64,000 nt of DNA from Acidobacteriota bacterium (GTDB lineage Bacteria > Acidobacteriota > Thermoanaerobaculia > Multivoradales > JAGPDF01): the NCBI GenBank assembly GCA_014584695.1, contig JACTMI010000014.1, positions 147,299 to 211,298 on the forward strand. The letters are read 5' to 3'. The notes under the pieces were generated by a model. That model made no database searches. It saw only the letters and a list, made by a program, of their open reading frames with translations, and was not told the DNA's origin. The translations under genes and the position numbers were made by a program. How positions within the stretch are numbered: position 1 is the stretch's first letter; each line of letters opens with the position of its first letter. Shown here in pieces: positions 27,280-37,301 of this stretch.

Positions 27280-27460
27280 AGCCCGGAAACCTCAGTTGGC
27301 TTCTACTGCGAGGCCGGATCTGCCGGAGCTGACGTGCGTTCTCGCCCGTCGAAGCCTGCGGCGTATCGCCGGATACGCCTCGGCATCTCGGGGCTGCGAG
27401 CGCCCGTCCTCTCCGGCAGCTGCGGCCTCTCGCGACGAACCCAACTGAGATTTCCGGGCT
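27280..27460. repeat. 181-bp imperfect palindrome (hairpin element) between convergent genes
   Basis: The outer 20 bases (AGCCCGGAAACCTCAGTTGG and the complement of CCAACTGAGATTTCCGGGCT) match at 19 of 20 positions, pairing continues with gaps inward (for example CTGCCGGAG against CTCCGGCAG), and the exact centre holds a perfect hairpin GCGTATC-GCCG-GATACGC at 27361-27378. The element begins 13 bases after one stop codon and its last base is the first base of the opposing stop codon. It could act as a bidirectional terminator or be a non-autonomous palindromic mobile element (MITE/REP-like). Confidence 0.75.
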
Positions 27461-27669
27461 CAGGCCGGCCGGGCGGCGATCGCCTGGATCAGCTCGCGCA
27501 CCAGGTCGCGCATCTCGGTGGTGTAGGTCGTCAGGTCGCGCACCCGGTCCTCGAGCTGCTCGAGCGACAGCCGGCCCGGGACCGAGCCGCGATGCCGGAG
27601 CTTGTGGCCGAGCCGGTCGTCGAGCAGCTCGAGCCGTTCGTAGACTTCCTTGAGTCGCTGCGGATCCAT
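27460..27669 (-). CDS. Small predicted coiled-coil protein of unknown function
   Basis: A 69-residue, highly charged, soluble protein with heptad-like helices (LKEVYERLELLDDRLGHKL, LEQLEDRVRDLTTYTTEMRDLV). It follows the lipoprotein cytochrome c gene by 3 bases and ends inside the palindromic element. No family is recognised. Its place as last gene of the SDR-cytochrome operon suggests co-expression, not a proven shared role. Confidence 0.6.
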   Translation of the reverse strand: MDPQRLKEVYERLELLDDRLGHKLRHRGSVPGRLSLEQLEDRVRDLTTYTTEMRDLVRELIQAIAARPA

Positions 27670-27672
27670 CGG

Positions 27673-28008
27673 TCACCGCCCTTCCAGTTCGAGCACCCAC
27701 TCGACCAGCATTTCGATGTCGCCCCGCTCGAGCTTGTGCGAGAAGCCGGGCATGGTCGCATAGCCGTAGGCGATGCGTTGATAGAGCGTGCCGCGGGTCG
27801 CGCCGGCGACGAGCTCGGAGCGGGTGAGGTCGACGCGCGGCTCGATGCCGCGGCGCGCCGGACTGCCGCGGCCGTCGGCGCCGTGGCAGGAGACGCAGTG
27901 CTCGCGCCACAGCTGCTCGACGGTCAATCCGGAGGTCGGGGCGCCGCAGGCGGCGAGGCCCGCGCCGAGCGGCAGGAACAGGGCGGCGACGAGCGCCGGC
28001 CCCCTCAA
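27673..28008 (-). CDS. Cytochrome c lipoprotein
   Basis: A 111-residue protein with a lipoprotein signal (lipobox LAAC near residue 20) and one haem-binding motif CVSCH, a distal region RIAYGYATMPGFSH with the likely axial Met, and a short C-terminal helix typical of class I cytochromes c. It would be anchored facing the periplasm. The TTG start overlaps the stop codon of the upstream cytochrome gene by 4 bases; a longer N-terminus is unlikely because the signal sequence starts right there. Confidence 0.82.
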   Translation of the reverse strand: MRGPALVAALFLPLGAGLAACGAPTSGLTVEQLWREHCVSCHGADGRGSPARRGIEPRVDLTRSELVAGATRGTLYQRIAYGYATMPGFSHKLERGDIEMLVEWVLELEGR

Positions 28009-28355
28009 GGACTCTCCCCGCGCAACGAGGCGAGGTAGTCGAGCAGCGCCTTCATCTCTTCGCGCGAGAGCTGGTCGAAGGCCGGCATCTGGCCGAACAC
28101 CCCCTCGCGCACCGCGCTCTCCCAGCCGTAGCGGTCGCCGCCGAAGTTCTTCCAGTAGTCGTCGGTCAGGTCCGCGGCGGCGTTGCCCATGAAACGCGGC
28201 GTGTTGCCGGCACCGTCGAGGCCGTGGCACTCGGCGCAGAGCTTGCGCCAGAGGCGCTCGCCCGGATCGCGCACGAACAGGTCGTCGCAGCCGCCGAGAG
28301 CCGCGGCGAGCGGCGCGGCCATCAGCAGCGCGGCGGCGGCTCGACGGGCCCTCAT
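28005..28355 (-). CDS. Cytochrome c lipoprotein
   Basis: A 116-residue lipoprotein (lipobox LGGC near residue 22) with haem motif CAECH, a likely axial Met in GQMPAFDQLSREEMKALLDYL and the usual terminal helix. It resembles the next gene's product in size and layout, so the two probably act as an electron-carrier pair or subunits of one periplasmic complex. Its ATG overlaps the stop of the SDR gene by 4 bases. Confidence 0.83.
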   Translation of the reverse strand: MRARRAAAALLMAAPLAAALGGCDDLFVRDPGERLWRKLCAECHGLDGAGNTPRFMGNAAADLTDDYWKNFGGDRYGWESAVREGVFGQMPAFDQLSREEMKALLDYLASLRGESP

Positions 28356-29122
28356 CGGGCGGGGCCCGCGTCCGCGGTGGCGGCCGGCCGCCGGTGGACC
28401 AGCATGGCCGTCGCCTGGTCCCGCGGCCGGATCACCAGCAGGTCGACGTCGACGTGCGACGGGCGGGTGGCGACCCAGGCGATCGCCTCGGCGACGTCCT
28501 CGGCGGCGAGCGGCGTCATCCCCTGGTAGACCTGGCGCGCGCGCTCGGCGTCGCCGCCGTGGCGCACCAGCGCGAACTCGGTCTCGGCCAGACCGGGCGC
28601 GACTTGCGTCACGCGCACGGGCTGGCCGAGCAGCTCGAGGCGCAGCGTCCGGGTGAGCGCGTCGAGCGCGTGTTTCGAAGCGGTGTAACCGGCGCCCCCG
28701 GGGTAGACCTCGAAGCCGGCGATCGAACCCACGTTCACGATCAGCCCGTCGCCCGAGGCGACGAGCCGAGGCAGCAGCGCGCGCGTCATGCGCAGCGTGC
28801 CGAGCACGTTCAGCTCGAACATCGCCCGCCACTTGGCGAGATCGGCGCCGGCGATCGTCTCGGTGCCGAAAGCGTTGCCGGCGTTGTTGACCAGCAGGTC
28901 GACCCGCTCGAGCCCGTCGCAGAAGGCGGCGACGCTCGCCTCGTCGGTGATGTCGAGCGGCCGACAGAGCGCTCCGAGCGGTTCGCCCACCGCGCGCACC
29001 CGCTCGAGCCGGCGCGCGCCCAGCACCAGGGAGAAGCCCTCGCGGGCGAGGGCTCGCGCCGCCGCCGCCCCGAACCCGGAGGAGGCCCCCGTCACCACCG
29101 CGACCCGGCGCCGATCGGTCAT
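28352..29122 (-). CDS. Short-chain dehydrogenase/reductase (classical SDR, YdfG-like)
   Basis: A 256-residue NAD(P)-dependent oxidoreductase. It has the Rossmann motif TGASSGFG, the structural NNAG, the catalytic Ser in NVGSIAG and YTASK with the catalytic Tyr and Lys. The basic ARRLER after the second strand favours NADP. The order of motifs resembles YdfG-type serine/3-hydroxy acid dehydrogenases, but substrate is not certain. First gene of an operon with two cytochromes c; a TACACT -10-like box lies about 10 bases upstream of the start. Confidence 0.88.
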   Translation of the reverse strand: MTDRRRVAVVTGASSGFGAAAARALAREGFSLVLGARRLERVRAVGEPLGALCRPLDITDEASVAAFCDGLERVDLLVNNAGNAFGTETIAGADLAKWRAMFELNVLGTLRMTRALLPRLVASGDGLIVNVGSIAGFEVYPGGAGYTASKHALDALTRTLRLELLGQPVRVTQVAPGLAETEFALVRHGGDAERARQVYQGMTPLAAEDVAEAIAWVATRPSHVDVDLLVIRPRDQATAMLVHRRPAATADAGPAR

Positions 29123-29191
29123 CGGGCGGGAGTGTAACCGAACCACCGGATGCCGGCGGCGCACCGCTTCACCGCCGCGCCGCGGGGCGAG

Positions 29192-29857
29192 TCAGACCGC
29201 GGCGGCGGGGCAGAGGTCGGCGAGGACGCAGTCCGCGCAGCGCGGGCGCGGCGCCTTGCAGACGGCGCGCCCGTGGTGGATGAGCAGGTGCGACCAGAGC
29301 GTCCAGGCCGTCCGCGGCACGAGCGCCATGAGGTCGCGCTCCGCCTTCACCGGATCGTCCTCGCGGGTCAGCCCGAGGCGCTTGGCGAGGCGGCCGACGT
29401 GGGTGTCGACCACCACGCCCTCCTCGAGCCCGAAAGCGTTGCCGAGCACGACGTTGGCGGTCTTGCGGCCGACGCCCGGCAGGGCGGTGAGCTCCGCCAT
29501 GGTGCGCGGGACCTCGCCGCCGTGGCGCTCGACCAGCGCGCGTCCCAGCCCTTGCAGCGACTTCGCCTTGTTGCGGAAGAAGCCGGTCGACTGGATCAGC
29601 GGCTCGATCTCGGCCAGCGCGGCGGTGGCGTAGGCCGCGGCGTCGGGGAAACGGCCGAACAGGGCGGGGGTGACCTGGTTGACCCGCGCGTCGGTGCACT
29701 GGGCCGACAGGATGGTGGCCACGAGCAGCTCGAGCGGCGAGCGGTGGTCGAGCGCGCAACGCGCCTCCGGGTACTCGGCGGCGAGCCGGTCGAGGATCTC
29801 GCGCGTCCGCGCGAGCTTGCCGGCGCGGCTCTCGCGCCCAGCCGTGCGGCGGCTCAC
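29192..29857 (-). CDS. nth: Endonuclease III (DNA glycosylase/AP lyase)
   Basis: A 221-residue base-excision repair enzyme for oxidised pyrimidines. The helix-hairpin-helix is LPGVGRKTANVVL with the catalytic Lys; the catalytic Asp is in VVDTHVGRLAKRLG. The C-terminal C-x6-C-x2-C-x5-C (CKAPRPRCADCVLADLC) binds a 4Fe-4S cluster. Last gene of a six-gene minus-strand operon; the GTG start overlaps the stop of the preceding gene by 4 bases. Confidence 0.95.
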   Translation of the reverse strand: MSRRTAGRESRAGKLARTREILDRLAAEYPEARCALDHRSPLELLVATILSAQCTDARVNQVTPALFGRFPDAAAYATAALAEIEPLIQSTGFFRNKAKSLQGLGRALVERHGGEVPRTMAELTALPGVGRKTANVVLGNAFGLEEGVVVDTHVGRLAKRLGLTREDDPVKAERDLMALVPRTAWTLWSHLLIHHGRAVCKAPRPRCADCVLADLCPAAAV

Positions 29858-30198
29858 GCCTTCTTGTCGAAGGAGCGCACGAGCAGGTTGAAGACGGCGA
29901 GGAAGAGGCCGCCGGCGATGGCCCACAGGAAGCCGTCGATGCGCAGCTTGGCCAGGAAGAGATCGGCGAGCCAGAGCATCGCGCCGTTGATCACCAGGTA
30001 GAACAGGCCGAGGGTGACCAGCAGCAGCGGCAGCGACAGGAGGGTCACCAGGGGCCGCACCAGCAGGTTGATGACGCCGAGCACGAAGCCGGCCACCAGC
30101 AGGTAGAGCCAGCCGCCGTCCCAGTGAATGCCCGGCAGCAGCTGCGCCGCGGCCCAGAGGCCGAGCCCGTTGAGCAGGATCCGCACCAGGATCTTCAT
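29854..30198 (-). CDS. Small four-helix membrane protein (YvlD, 'phage holin family' in databases)
   Basis: A 114-residue protein that is nearly all membrane segments (about four), with the family features GLWAAAQLLPGI, GFVLGVINLLVRPLVTLLSLPL and FNLLVRSFD. The family name in databases is misleading: nothing nearby is phage-like. Function is not known; members may affect the envelope. It overlaps both neighbours by 4 bases. Confidence 0.85.
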   Translation of the reverse strand: MKILVRILLNGLGLWAAAQLLPGIHWDGGWLYLLVAGFVLGVINLLVRPLVTLLSLPLLLVTLGLFYLVINGAMLWLADLFLAKLRIDGFLWAIAGGLFLAVFNLLVRSFDKKA

Positions 30199-30677
30199 GC
30201 CTCGTCTCCTTCGGTCGGCGGCGGATCGTGCGGGCCGCGCACCATCTCCCAGGCGCGCTGGGCCACCCGCCGTTCGTTGGCGTGCGACAGGTTGGCGACC
30301 CCTTCGGCCCAGCTGAACCAGCGGGCGCCGTCGACCTCCTGCTGGTCGAAGTTCTCCTCGCTGCCTTCGACGTACTCGAGCAGATAGTAGTCGACGTGCT
30401 TGCGGATCCGCCGGGCGCCCCGCTCGACGAAGGTGTACTGGATCGAGGAGAGGGTCGCCACCACGCGGCCGGTGACGCCGGTCTCCTCGCGCACCTCGCG
30501 CACCGCCGTCTCCTCCGGCGTCTCGTTCTCCTCGACGTGGCCCTTGGGCAGCTGCCAGCGCTTGCCGCCGGCGGTCGAGATGAGCAGGATCCGGCCGTGG
30601 TGGAAGACGATGCCGCCGGCCGAGTGCTGGCGCTCGACCGGCGGCCGCCGGATGCCACGCGCGGCCACGCGGCTCAT
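30195..30677 (-). CDS. NUDIX hydrolase
   Basis: A 160-residue NUDIX protein with the complete box G-x5-E-x7-REVREETG (GHVEENETPEETAVREVREE), which binds the metal and cleaves a nucleoside-diphosphate-linked substrate. The SAGGIVFHHGRILLI opening and LPKGH resemble house-cleaning Ap4A/(d)NTP hydrolases; the precise substrate is unknown. The ATG used overlaps the pdxH stop codon by 4 bases; an in-frame ATG 51 bases upstream lies inside pdxH and is less likely. Confidence 0.88.
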   Translation of the reverse strand: MSRVAARGIRRPPVERQHSAGGIVFHHGRILLISTAGGKRWQLPKGHVEENETPEETAVREVREETGVTGRVVATLSSIQYTFVERGARRIRKHVDYYLLEYVEGSEENFDQQEVDGARWFSWAEGVANLSHANERRVAQRAWEMVRGPHDPPPTEGDEA

Positions 30678-31255
30678 GGCGACAGCCGCTCCCGGGACCA
30701 GCCGGCGGCGCCCTGGGTGTAGAGCCACCGCTCGTGCAGCCGGCTCGCCTTGGCGGTCCAGAACTCGATCCGCTCCGGGCGCAGGAGGTAGCCGCCCCAG
30801 AACGGCGGCCGTTCGATCCTGCCGCCCCGATGGCGCGCTTCGGTCGCCACCACGCGGCGCAGCAGCGCGATGCGCGAGGGCAGGGTGCGGCTCTGGTGCG
30901 AGGCCCAGGCGCCGAGCTGGCTGCCGCGCGGGCGGCCGCGGAAGTAGTCGTCGGACTCCTCGGCGGGGAGCCGCTCGACCGGCCCCTCGGCGCGCACCTG
31001 CTGATCGACCCAGGGCCAGTACCAGGTGAGGGCGGCGCGCGGGTTGGCCGCGAGCTCTTCGCCCTTGCGGCTCTCGTAGTGGGTGAAGAAACGGAAGCCG
31101 CGCTCGTCGAAGCGCTTGACCAGCACCATGCGACAGCTCGGGCGGCCCTGGGCGTCGGCGGTCGCGAGCGCGGCCGCGGTGGGATCGTACGGCGCATCGC
31201 GGGCGACGCGCGCGAACAGGTCGGCGAAGCGCGTGAGCGGATCCTCGCTCGCCAT
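30674..31255 (-). CDS. pdxH: Pyridoxamine 5'-phosphate oxidase
   Basis: A 193-residue FMN enzyme that makes pyridoxal 5'-phosphate in the last step of vitamin B6 synthesis or salvage. Recognisable parts are RMVLVKRFDERGFRFFTHYESRKGEEL cut into the usual FMN-binding blocks, YWPWVDQQVRAEG, FRGRPRGSQLGAWASHQS, and the end WGGYLLRPERIEFW plus RLHERWLY. Its ATG shares one base with the yqgE stop codon (TGATG). Confidence 0.94.
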   Translation of the reverse strand: MASEDPLTRFADLFARVARDAPYDPTAAALATADAQGRPSCRMVLVKRFDERGFRFFTHYESRKGEELAANPRAALTWYWPWVDQQVRAEGPVERLPAEESDDYFRGRPRGSQLGAWASHQSRTLPSRIALLRRVVATEARHRGGRIERPPFWGGYLLRPERIEFWTAKASRLHERWLYTQGAAGWSRERLSP

Positions 31256-31842
31256 CAGTTGGCTCCCCGGTCGCCGCTTCGCTCGGTCCAGGCCGGCAGC
31301 TGCGCGGGATCGACGCCGACCGTCCGCAGCGCCGCCTCCCACACCGCCTCGGTCTCGCCGCCGAAGACCAGCGCCGGGTCGACCGGTGCGATCAGCCAGT
31401 CGTTGCGCAGGATCTCGGCGACCAGCTGGCCCGCCCCCCAGCCGGCGTAGCCGAGCAGCAGGCGGAAGCGGGCGGGAGGTCGGTCGGAAAGGGAAGCGAG
31501 CTCGGTCAGGTGCTGGGTCAGATGGACCCCCGGCGCCACCTCGGCGGCGCCTTCGAGCGCCGGCAGGCTCTCGCCGGGGCCGGCGGCGAACAGCACCGAG
31601 CCGACTTGCGGCTGCACCGGCCCGCCGAAGCGCGCGAGGACGTCCGGGTCGCCCCCCCAGGGCAGCTCGAGGTCGCGCAGGATGTCGGCCACCTTGAGCT
31701 CGGTCTGCCGGTTGACCACGAAGCCGAAACTCCCCTCCTCCTCGTGGGCGAGCAGCAGCACGACGCTCTTGCGGAAGAACGGGTCGAGCACCTGCGGCAT
31801 GGCGAGCAGGAGCACCGGCGCGACGAGATCGGTCCCCGCCAT
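31255..31842 (-). CDS. YqgE/AlgH family protein
   Basis: A 195-residue protein of the UPF0301 family: LLLAMPQVLDPFFRKSVVLLL, GFVVNRQ, FGGPVQPQ, RLLLGYAGWGAGQLVAE and NDWL are all present. Biochemical function is not established; a redox or regulatory role has been suggested for some members. It is translationally coupled to pdxH and lies 41 bases after the zinc-ribbon gene. Confidence 0.92.
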   Translation of the reverse strand: MAGTDLVAPVLLLAMPQVLDPFFRKSVVLLLAHEEEGSFGFVVNRQTELKVADILRDLELPWGGDPDVLARFGGPVQPQVGSVLFAAGPGESLPALEGAAEVAPGVHLTQHLTELASLSDRPPARFRLLLGYAGWGAGQLVAEILRNDWLIAPVDPALVFGGETEAVWEAALRTVGVDPAQLPAWTERSGDRGAN

Positions 31843-31883
31843 GGCGGGAGTCTACCTGGAGCCCCCCGGCGCTCCGTCGGGCG

Positions 31884-32801
31884 TCAGGCGACCCGGCCGA
31901 GCAGCCACTCGACCAGGTCGCGGACGAAGCCCCAGCCGCCGGCGCCGCGCCGCGGCGGCTCGAGCTCGAACGGCCCGGGTGCCGCGTCGCGCAGCGCCCG
32001 CGCGCGCCGGGCCTCCTCGGCCAGCCGCTCGACCCCCAACCGCCGGGCGCGGTCGGCGGCGCCACTGCGGATCCAATCGAGCACCCGCTCGAGCTCGTGG
32101 GCGTCGAACCAGACGCCGTGGCGGGCGCAGACGTCGAGCAGGATGCCGCTGCGCTCGCCGTAGTTGCGCCGGTGCATGCGGGTCGAGCAGACCGGACAGG
32201 GCCGGTAGACGATCGCCGTCGCGGCGGCGGCGGCCGGAGCCCGCCCCACCGGTGCCGCGGCCGCCTTCCCGGCGGCGGCGGGCAGGGCGCTGGCCTCGCG
32301 GTGGGCGCGACCCTCGAGCTCCCGGAAGAGCTCGTTGCCGAGCCAGACGCCGCCGCAGCCGCCACACTCGAGGAAGCTGCCGGCCGGTTCGGCGAGTGGC
32401 CGGCTGGTCAGCCGGCGCTCCGGTGCACAGGCCGGACAGGCTCGCTCGGAGGCCGCGCCGGCGATCTCCTGGGGGTCGATCCGGAGCCCGCAGGCGGCGC
32501 AGTAGCGCGAGCGATCGGCGATCCGCGCCAAGCAGCTCGGGCAGAGCGTGTTGCGCTCGACCTCGGCGCCGGTAAAGGGCGCTCGGCAGTGGGTGCAGCG
32601 CGCGGCGCCCGCCGGTCGGGGAGCGCCACAGGACGAGCAGCGCACCACCGCCGCCTCCCGCGGCGCCGCCCGCGGCACCTCGAGGGTGGCGCCGCAGCGG
32701 CAATGGAAACGGGCCCGGGCCGCCAGCCCGGAGGCGTCGTATTGCCGTTGGCACTGGCGACAGGCGACCAGCTGGTGGAGAGAGACTCTGGAGGGGCTCA
32801 T
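31884..32801 (-). CDS. Multi-zinc-ribbon protein with zf-TFIIB-like domains
   Basis: A 305-residue soluble protein with about nine CxxC-type knuckles (for example CRQC, CSSC, CTHC, CPSC, CAAC, CPAC, CGGC, CPVC). The middle and C-terminal units, CGGCGGVWLGNELFREL and CARHGVWFDAHELERVL, match the zf-TFIIB pattern. An Ala-rich linker separates them. The C-terminal end (GFVRDLVEWLLGRV) is an amphipathic helix. It probably binds several zinc ions; its target is unknown. First gene of the yqgE-pdxH-nth operon. Confidence 0.75.
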   Translation of the reverse strand: MSPSRVSLHQLVACRQCQRQYDASGLAARARFHCRCGATLEVPRAAPREAAVVRCSSCGAPRPAGAARCTHCRAPFTGAEVERNTLCPSCLARIADRSRYCAACGLRIDPQEIAGAASERACPACAPERRLTSRPLAEPAGSFLECGGCGGVWLGNELFRELEGRAHREASALPAAAGKAAAAPVGRAPAAAAATAIVYRPCPVCSTRMHRRNYGERSGILLDVCARHGVWFDAHELERVLDWIRSGAADRARRLGVERLAEEARRARALRDAAPGPFELEPPRRGAGGWGFVRDLVEWLLGRVA

Positions 32802-32922
32802 CGGGGAGACTCTTCGGCTCGACCGAGTCTATGCGCAACCGGCCGCCGGCCTTCGCCGCGGGCTCGCCGCACCCCTGCGATATCGTCGGGGGGCTGAACC
32901 GACCTGGGGGTTTTCGACGATC

Positions 32923-35679
<2,757 letters not shown>

Positions 35680-35709
35680 GGGGGGACGGGGCCCCAGCGG
35701 ACCTCGCCC

Positions 35710-35747
35710 AAAAAAACCCCGCGCGGTGGAGGGAGTACCGCACGGGG
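35710..35747 (-). terminator. Strong Rho-independent terminator on the minus strand
   Basis: On the minus strand an 11-bp stem (CCCCGTGCGGT with ACCGCGCGGGG, one G-T wobble) and a 9-base loop are followed directly by TTTTTTT. This is the clearest intrinsic terminator in the window, yet both neighbouring genes are on the plus strand. Confidence 0.8.
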
Positions 35748-35827
35748 GGAGGAGTGGGAGCTGAGGAGATTGCCAGGGTGCGTCACCCTGTCGGCGGGCT
35801 CAACTCCCGATCGTGCCCGCCTCACCT
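35710..35827 (-). ncRNA. Candidate standalone small RNA with an intrinsic terminator
   Basis: Read on the minus strand, this gap after acnA has an extended -10 box TGCTACGTT (35833-35841), then two perfect 7-bp hairpins (GGCGGGC/GCCCGCC with a 15-base loop, and CAGGGTG/CACCCTG with a 3-base loop), a single-stranded CU-rich stretch containing TCTCCTC and CTCCTCCCC, and an 11-bp GC stem followed by seven T. No minus-strand gene lies upstream or downstream, so the terminator must serve a transcript starting here. The CU-rich stretch is complementary to Shine-Dalgarno sequences, suggesting a trans-acting regulator. I looked for SRP RNA, tmRNA and 6S features and did not find them. Confidence 0.55.
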
Positions 35828-35832
35828 GGTTT

Positions 35833-35875
35833 AACGTAGCAAGAGCCGGGCCGGATTCCCGCCCCGCGGGGCGGG
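35833..35875 (-). promoter_or_regulatory. Candidate extended -10 promoter with an 18-bp palindrome at the -35 position
   Basis: TGCTACGTT on the minus strand fits the extended -10 pattern TGnTAnnnT. In place of a normal -35, CCCGCCCCGCGGGGCGGG (35858-35875) is a perfect palindrome that could bind a regulator. It would drive the candidate small RNA and also lies in the leader of the plus-strand epimerase gene. Confidence 0.4.
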
Positions 35876-35903
35876 GCGGCCCGGGTCTCCCCGTGGAGGT
35901 GGC

Positions 35904-36881
35904 GTGCGGATCTATCTGACCGGAGCGACCGGCTACATCGGCGGCGCGCTGGCGCTGCGCCTGCGGGCCGAAGGTCACGAGGTCCGCGCCCTGGTCCGGT
36001 CGAGCAGCCGGACCGAGCTGCTGGCGGCGATCGGCGTCGGGCTCTTTCCCGGCGATCTCGCCGACCGCGCCTCGCTGCGCGAGGGGATGTCGGGCGCGGA
36101 CTGGGTCATCCACGCCGCCGCCGAGCTCGACCTCGAAGCGCCCGCCGAGCGGATGGCGAGCGCCAACGTCGAGGGCTCCGAGAACGTCGCCTCGCTCGCC
36201 TCGAAGCTGGGGGTGCCCCGCTTCCTGTCGATCTCTTCGATCGCCCGTTGGGGGGGGAGCCCGGACGACGGCACGCCCGCCACCGAGTCGACGCCGCAGC
36301 GGCTCCCGCTGCCCACCCGCTACGCGGTCACCAAGGCGGCCGGCGAGGCGGCGATCGCCGAGTGGGGCCGGCGCGGTCTCGCGGTGGTCACCGTCTATCC
36401 CAGTCTGGTCTACGGCCCGCCGGGCAAGAAGCGGGGGGCCAACGCGCTGCTGCGCCAGCTCTACCTCGGGCGTTTCCCGGTCCTGGTCGGGGCCGACCGC
36501 AAGAGCTCCTGGATCTTCCTCGACGACCTGATCGAAGGGATCGTCCGGCTGCTCGAGCGGGGGCGGCCGGGGGCGGGCTACCTGATGACCGGTGACATCG
36601 CGACCACCCGCGAGCTCGCCGAGCGGGTGGCGGCGCTCGGCGGCGCTCCGGCGCCTCGCCGGGAGCTCGGCGTCGGCGCCGCGCGTCTCTTCTTCCGGCT
36701 CGCGGCGCCCGTCTACCGTCTGCGCGGCCGTCGGCCGCCGGTGCCACTCGAGCAGCTCCGCTCGCTCGAGCGGCACTGGGCCTTCGACGACGCGCGCGCG
36801 CGCGCCGAGCTCGACTGGCACCCGCGGTCCCTCGACGACGGGCTGCCGGTGACCATCGAGTCCCTGCTGCGCGGCGCCTGA
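35904..36881 (+). CDS. NAD-dependent epimerase/dehydratase (extended SDR)
   Basis: A 325-residue extended SDR with the N-terminal Rossmann motif TGATGYIGG, DLADRASL, a catalytic Ser region (SISSIARWG) and YAVTK with catalytic Tyr and Lys. RSSWIFLDDLIEG-like and GYLMTGDIATTRELAE segments resemble dihydroflavonol-4-reductase-like or 3-beta-HSD-like members. Substrate is unknown. A GTG preceded by GTGGAGGTGGC is used as start. It is followed by a hairpin and then queD, so it may be a separate unit. Confidence 0.85.
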   Translation: MRIYLTGATGYIGGALALRLRAEGHEVRALVRSSSRTELLAAIGVGLFPGDLADRASLREGMSGADWVIHAAAELDLEAPAERMASANVEGSENVASLASKLGVPRFLSISSIARWGGSPDDGTPATESTPQRLPLPTRYAVTKAAGEAAIAEWGRRGLAVVTVYPSLVYGPPGKKRGANALLRQLYLGRFPVLVGADRKSSWIFLDDLIEGIVRLLERGRPGAGYLMTGDIATTRELAERVAALGGAPAPRRELGVGAARLFFRLAAPVYRLRGRRPPVPLEQLRSLERHWAFDDARARAELDWHPRSLDDGLPVTIESLLRGA

Positions 36882-36890
36882 GGTTCCTGC

Positions 36891-36907
36891 CCGGGCTCCG
36901 AGCCCGG
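36891..36907. terminator. Perfect 8-bp hairpin after the epimerase gene
   Basis: CCGGGCTC-C-GAGCCCGG lies 10 bases after the stop codon. No T tract follows, so termination strength is uncertain. Confidence 0.35.
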
Positions 36908-36935
36908 TGCCGGCCACGATATCCTCGCGCCGCCG

Positions 36936-37301
36936 ATGTTCATCATCTTCAAGGACTACGGCTTCTCCGCCGGACACGCCATCCGCGGCCACACGCGCGG
37001 CTGCCAGAACCTGCACGGCCACAACTATCGCGTCCGTGTCCACGTCGCCGCCGAGACGCTCGACGAGCTCGGCATGGTGATCGACTTCGCCGACCTCAAG
37101 ACCATCGTCGACGAGGTGCTCGGCAAGTTCGATCACGCCGTGATCAACGACATCCCCCCCTTCGACGTCCGCAACACCACGGCCGAGCTGATCAGCCAGT
37201 ACGTCTTCGAGCAGGTTGGCCGCCGGCTGCCCGCGGGGCGCCGGGTGCGCCGGGTCGAGGTCTGGGAGACCGAGACCTCGTGCGCGATCTACGAGCCGTG
37301 A
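36936..37301 (+). CDS. queD: 6-carboxy-5,6,7,8-tetrahydropterin synthase
   Basis: A 121-residue enzyme that converts dihydroneopterin triphosphate to 6-carboxytetrahydropterin, the first dedicated step to 7-deazaguanines (queuosine, preQ0). Zinc-binding His residues are in SAGHAI and LHGHNY, the catalytic Cys in GCQN, and DFADLK, FDHAVIND and VEVWETE are family blocks. It is coupled to queE by a 4-base overlap; queC and queF are not in the window. Confidence 0.94.
   Translation: MFIIFKDYGFSAGHAIRGHTRGCQNLHGHNYRVRVHVAAETLDELGMVIDFADLKTIVDEVLGKFDHAVINDIPPFDVRNTTAELISQYVFEQVGRRLPAGRRVRRVEVWETETSCAIYEP

Noticed and set aside
29854..30198. Prophage remnant suggested by a holin-family name
   Set aside because: YvlD-like membrane proteins carry that database name without phage origin; neighbours are housekeeping genes in a coupled operon.
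35710..35830. 4.5S/SRP RNA, tmRNA or 6S RNA in the acnA-epimerase gap
   Set aside because: The SRP motif GGAAG...AGCAG, a tmRNA tag frame and the 6S long bulged rod are not present; kept only as an unassigned small RNA candidate.
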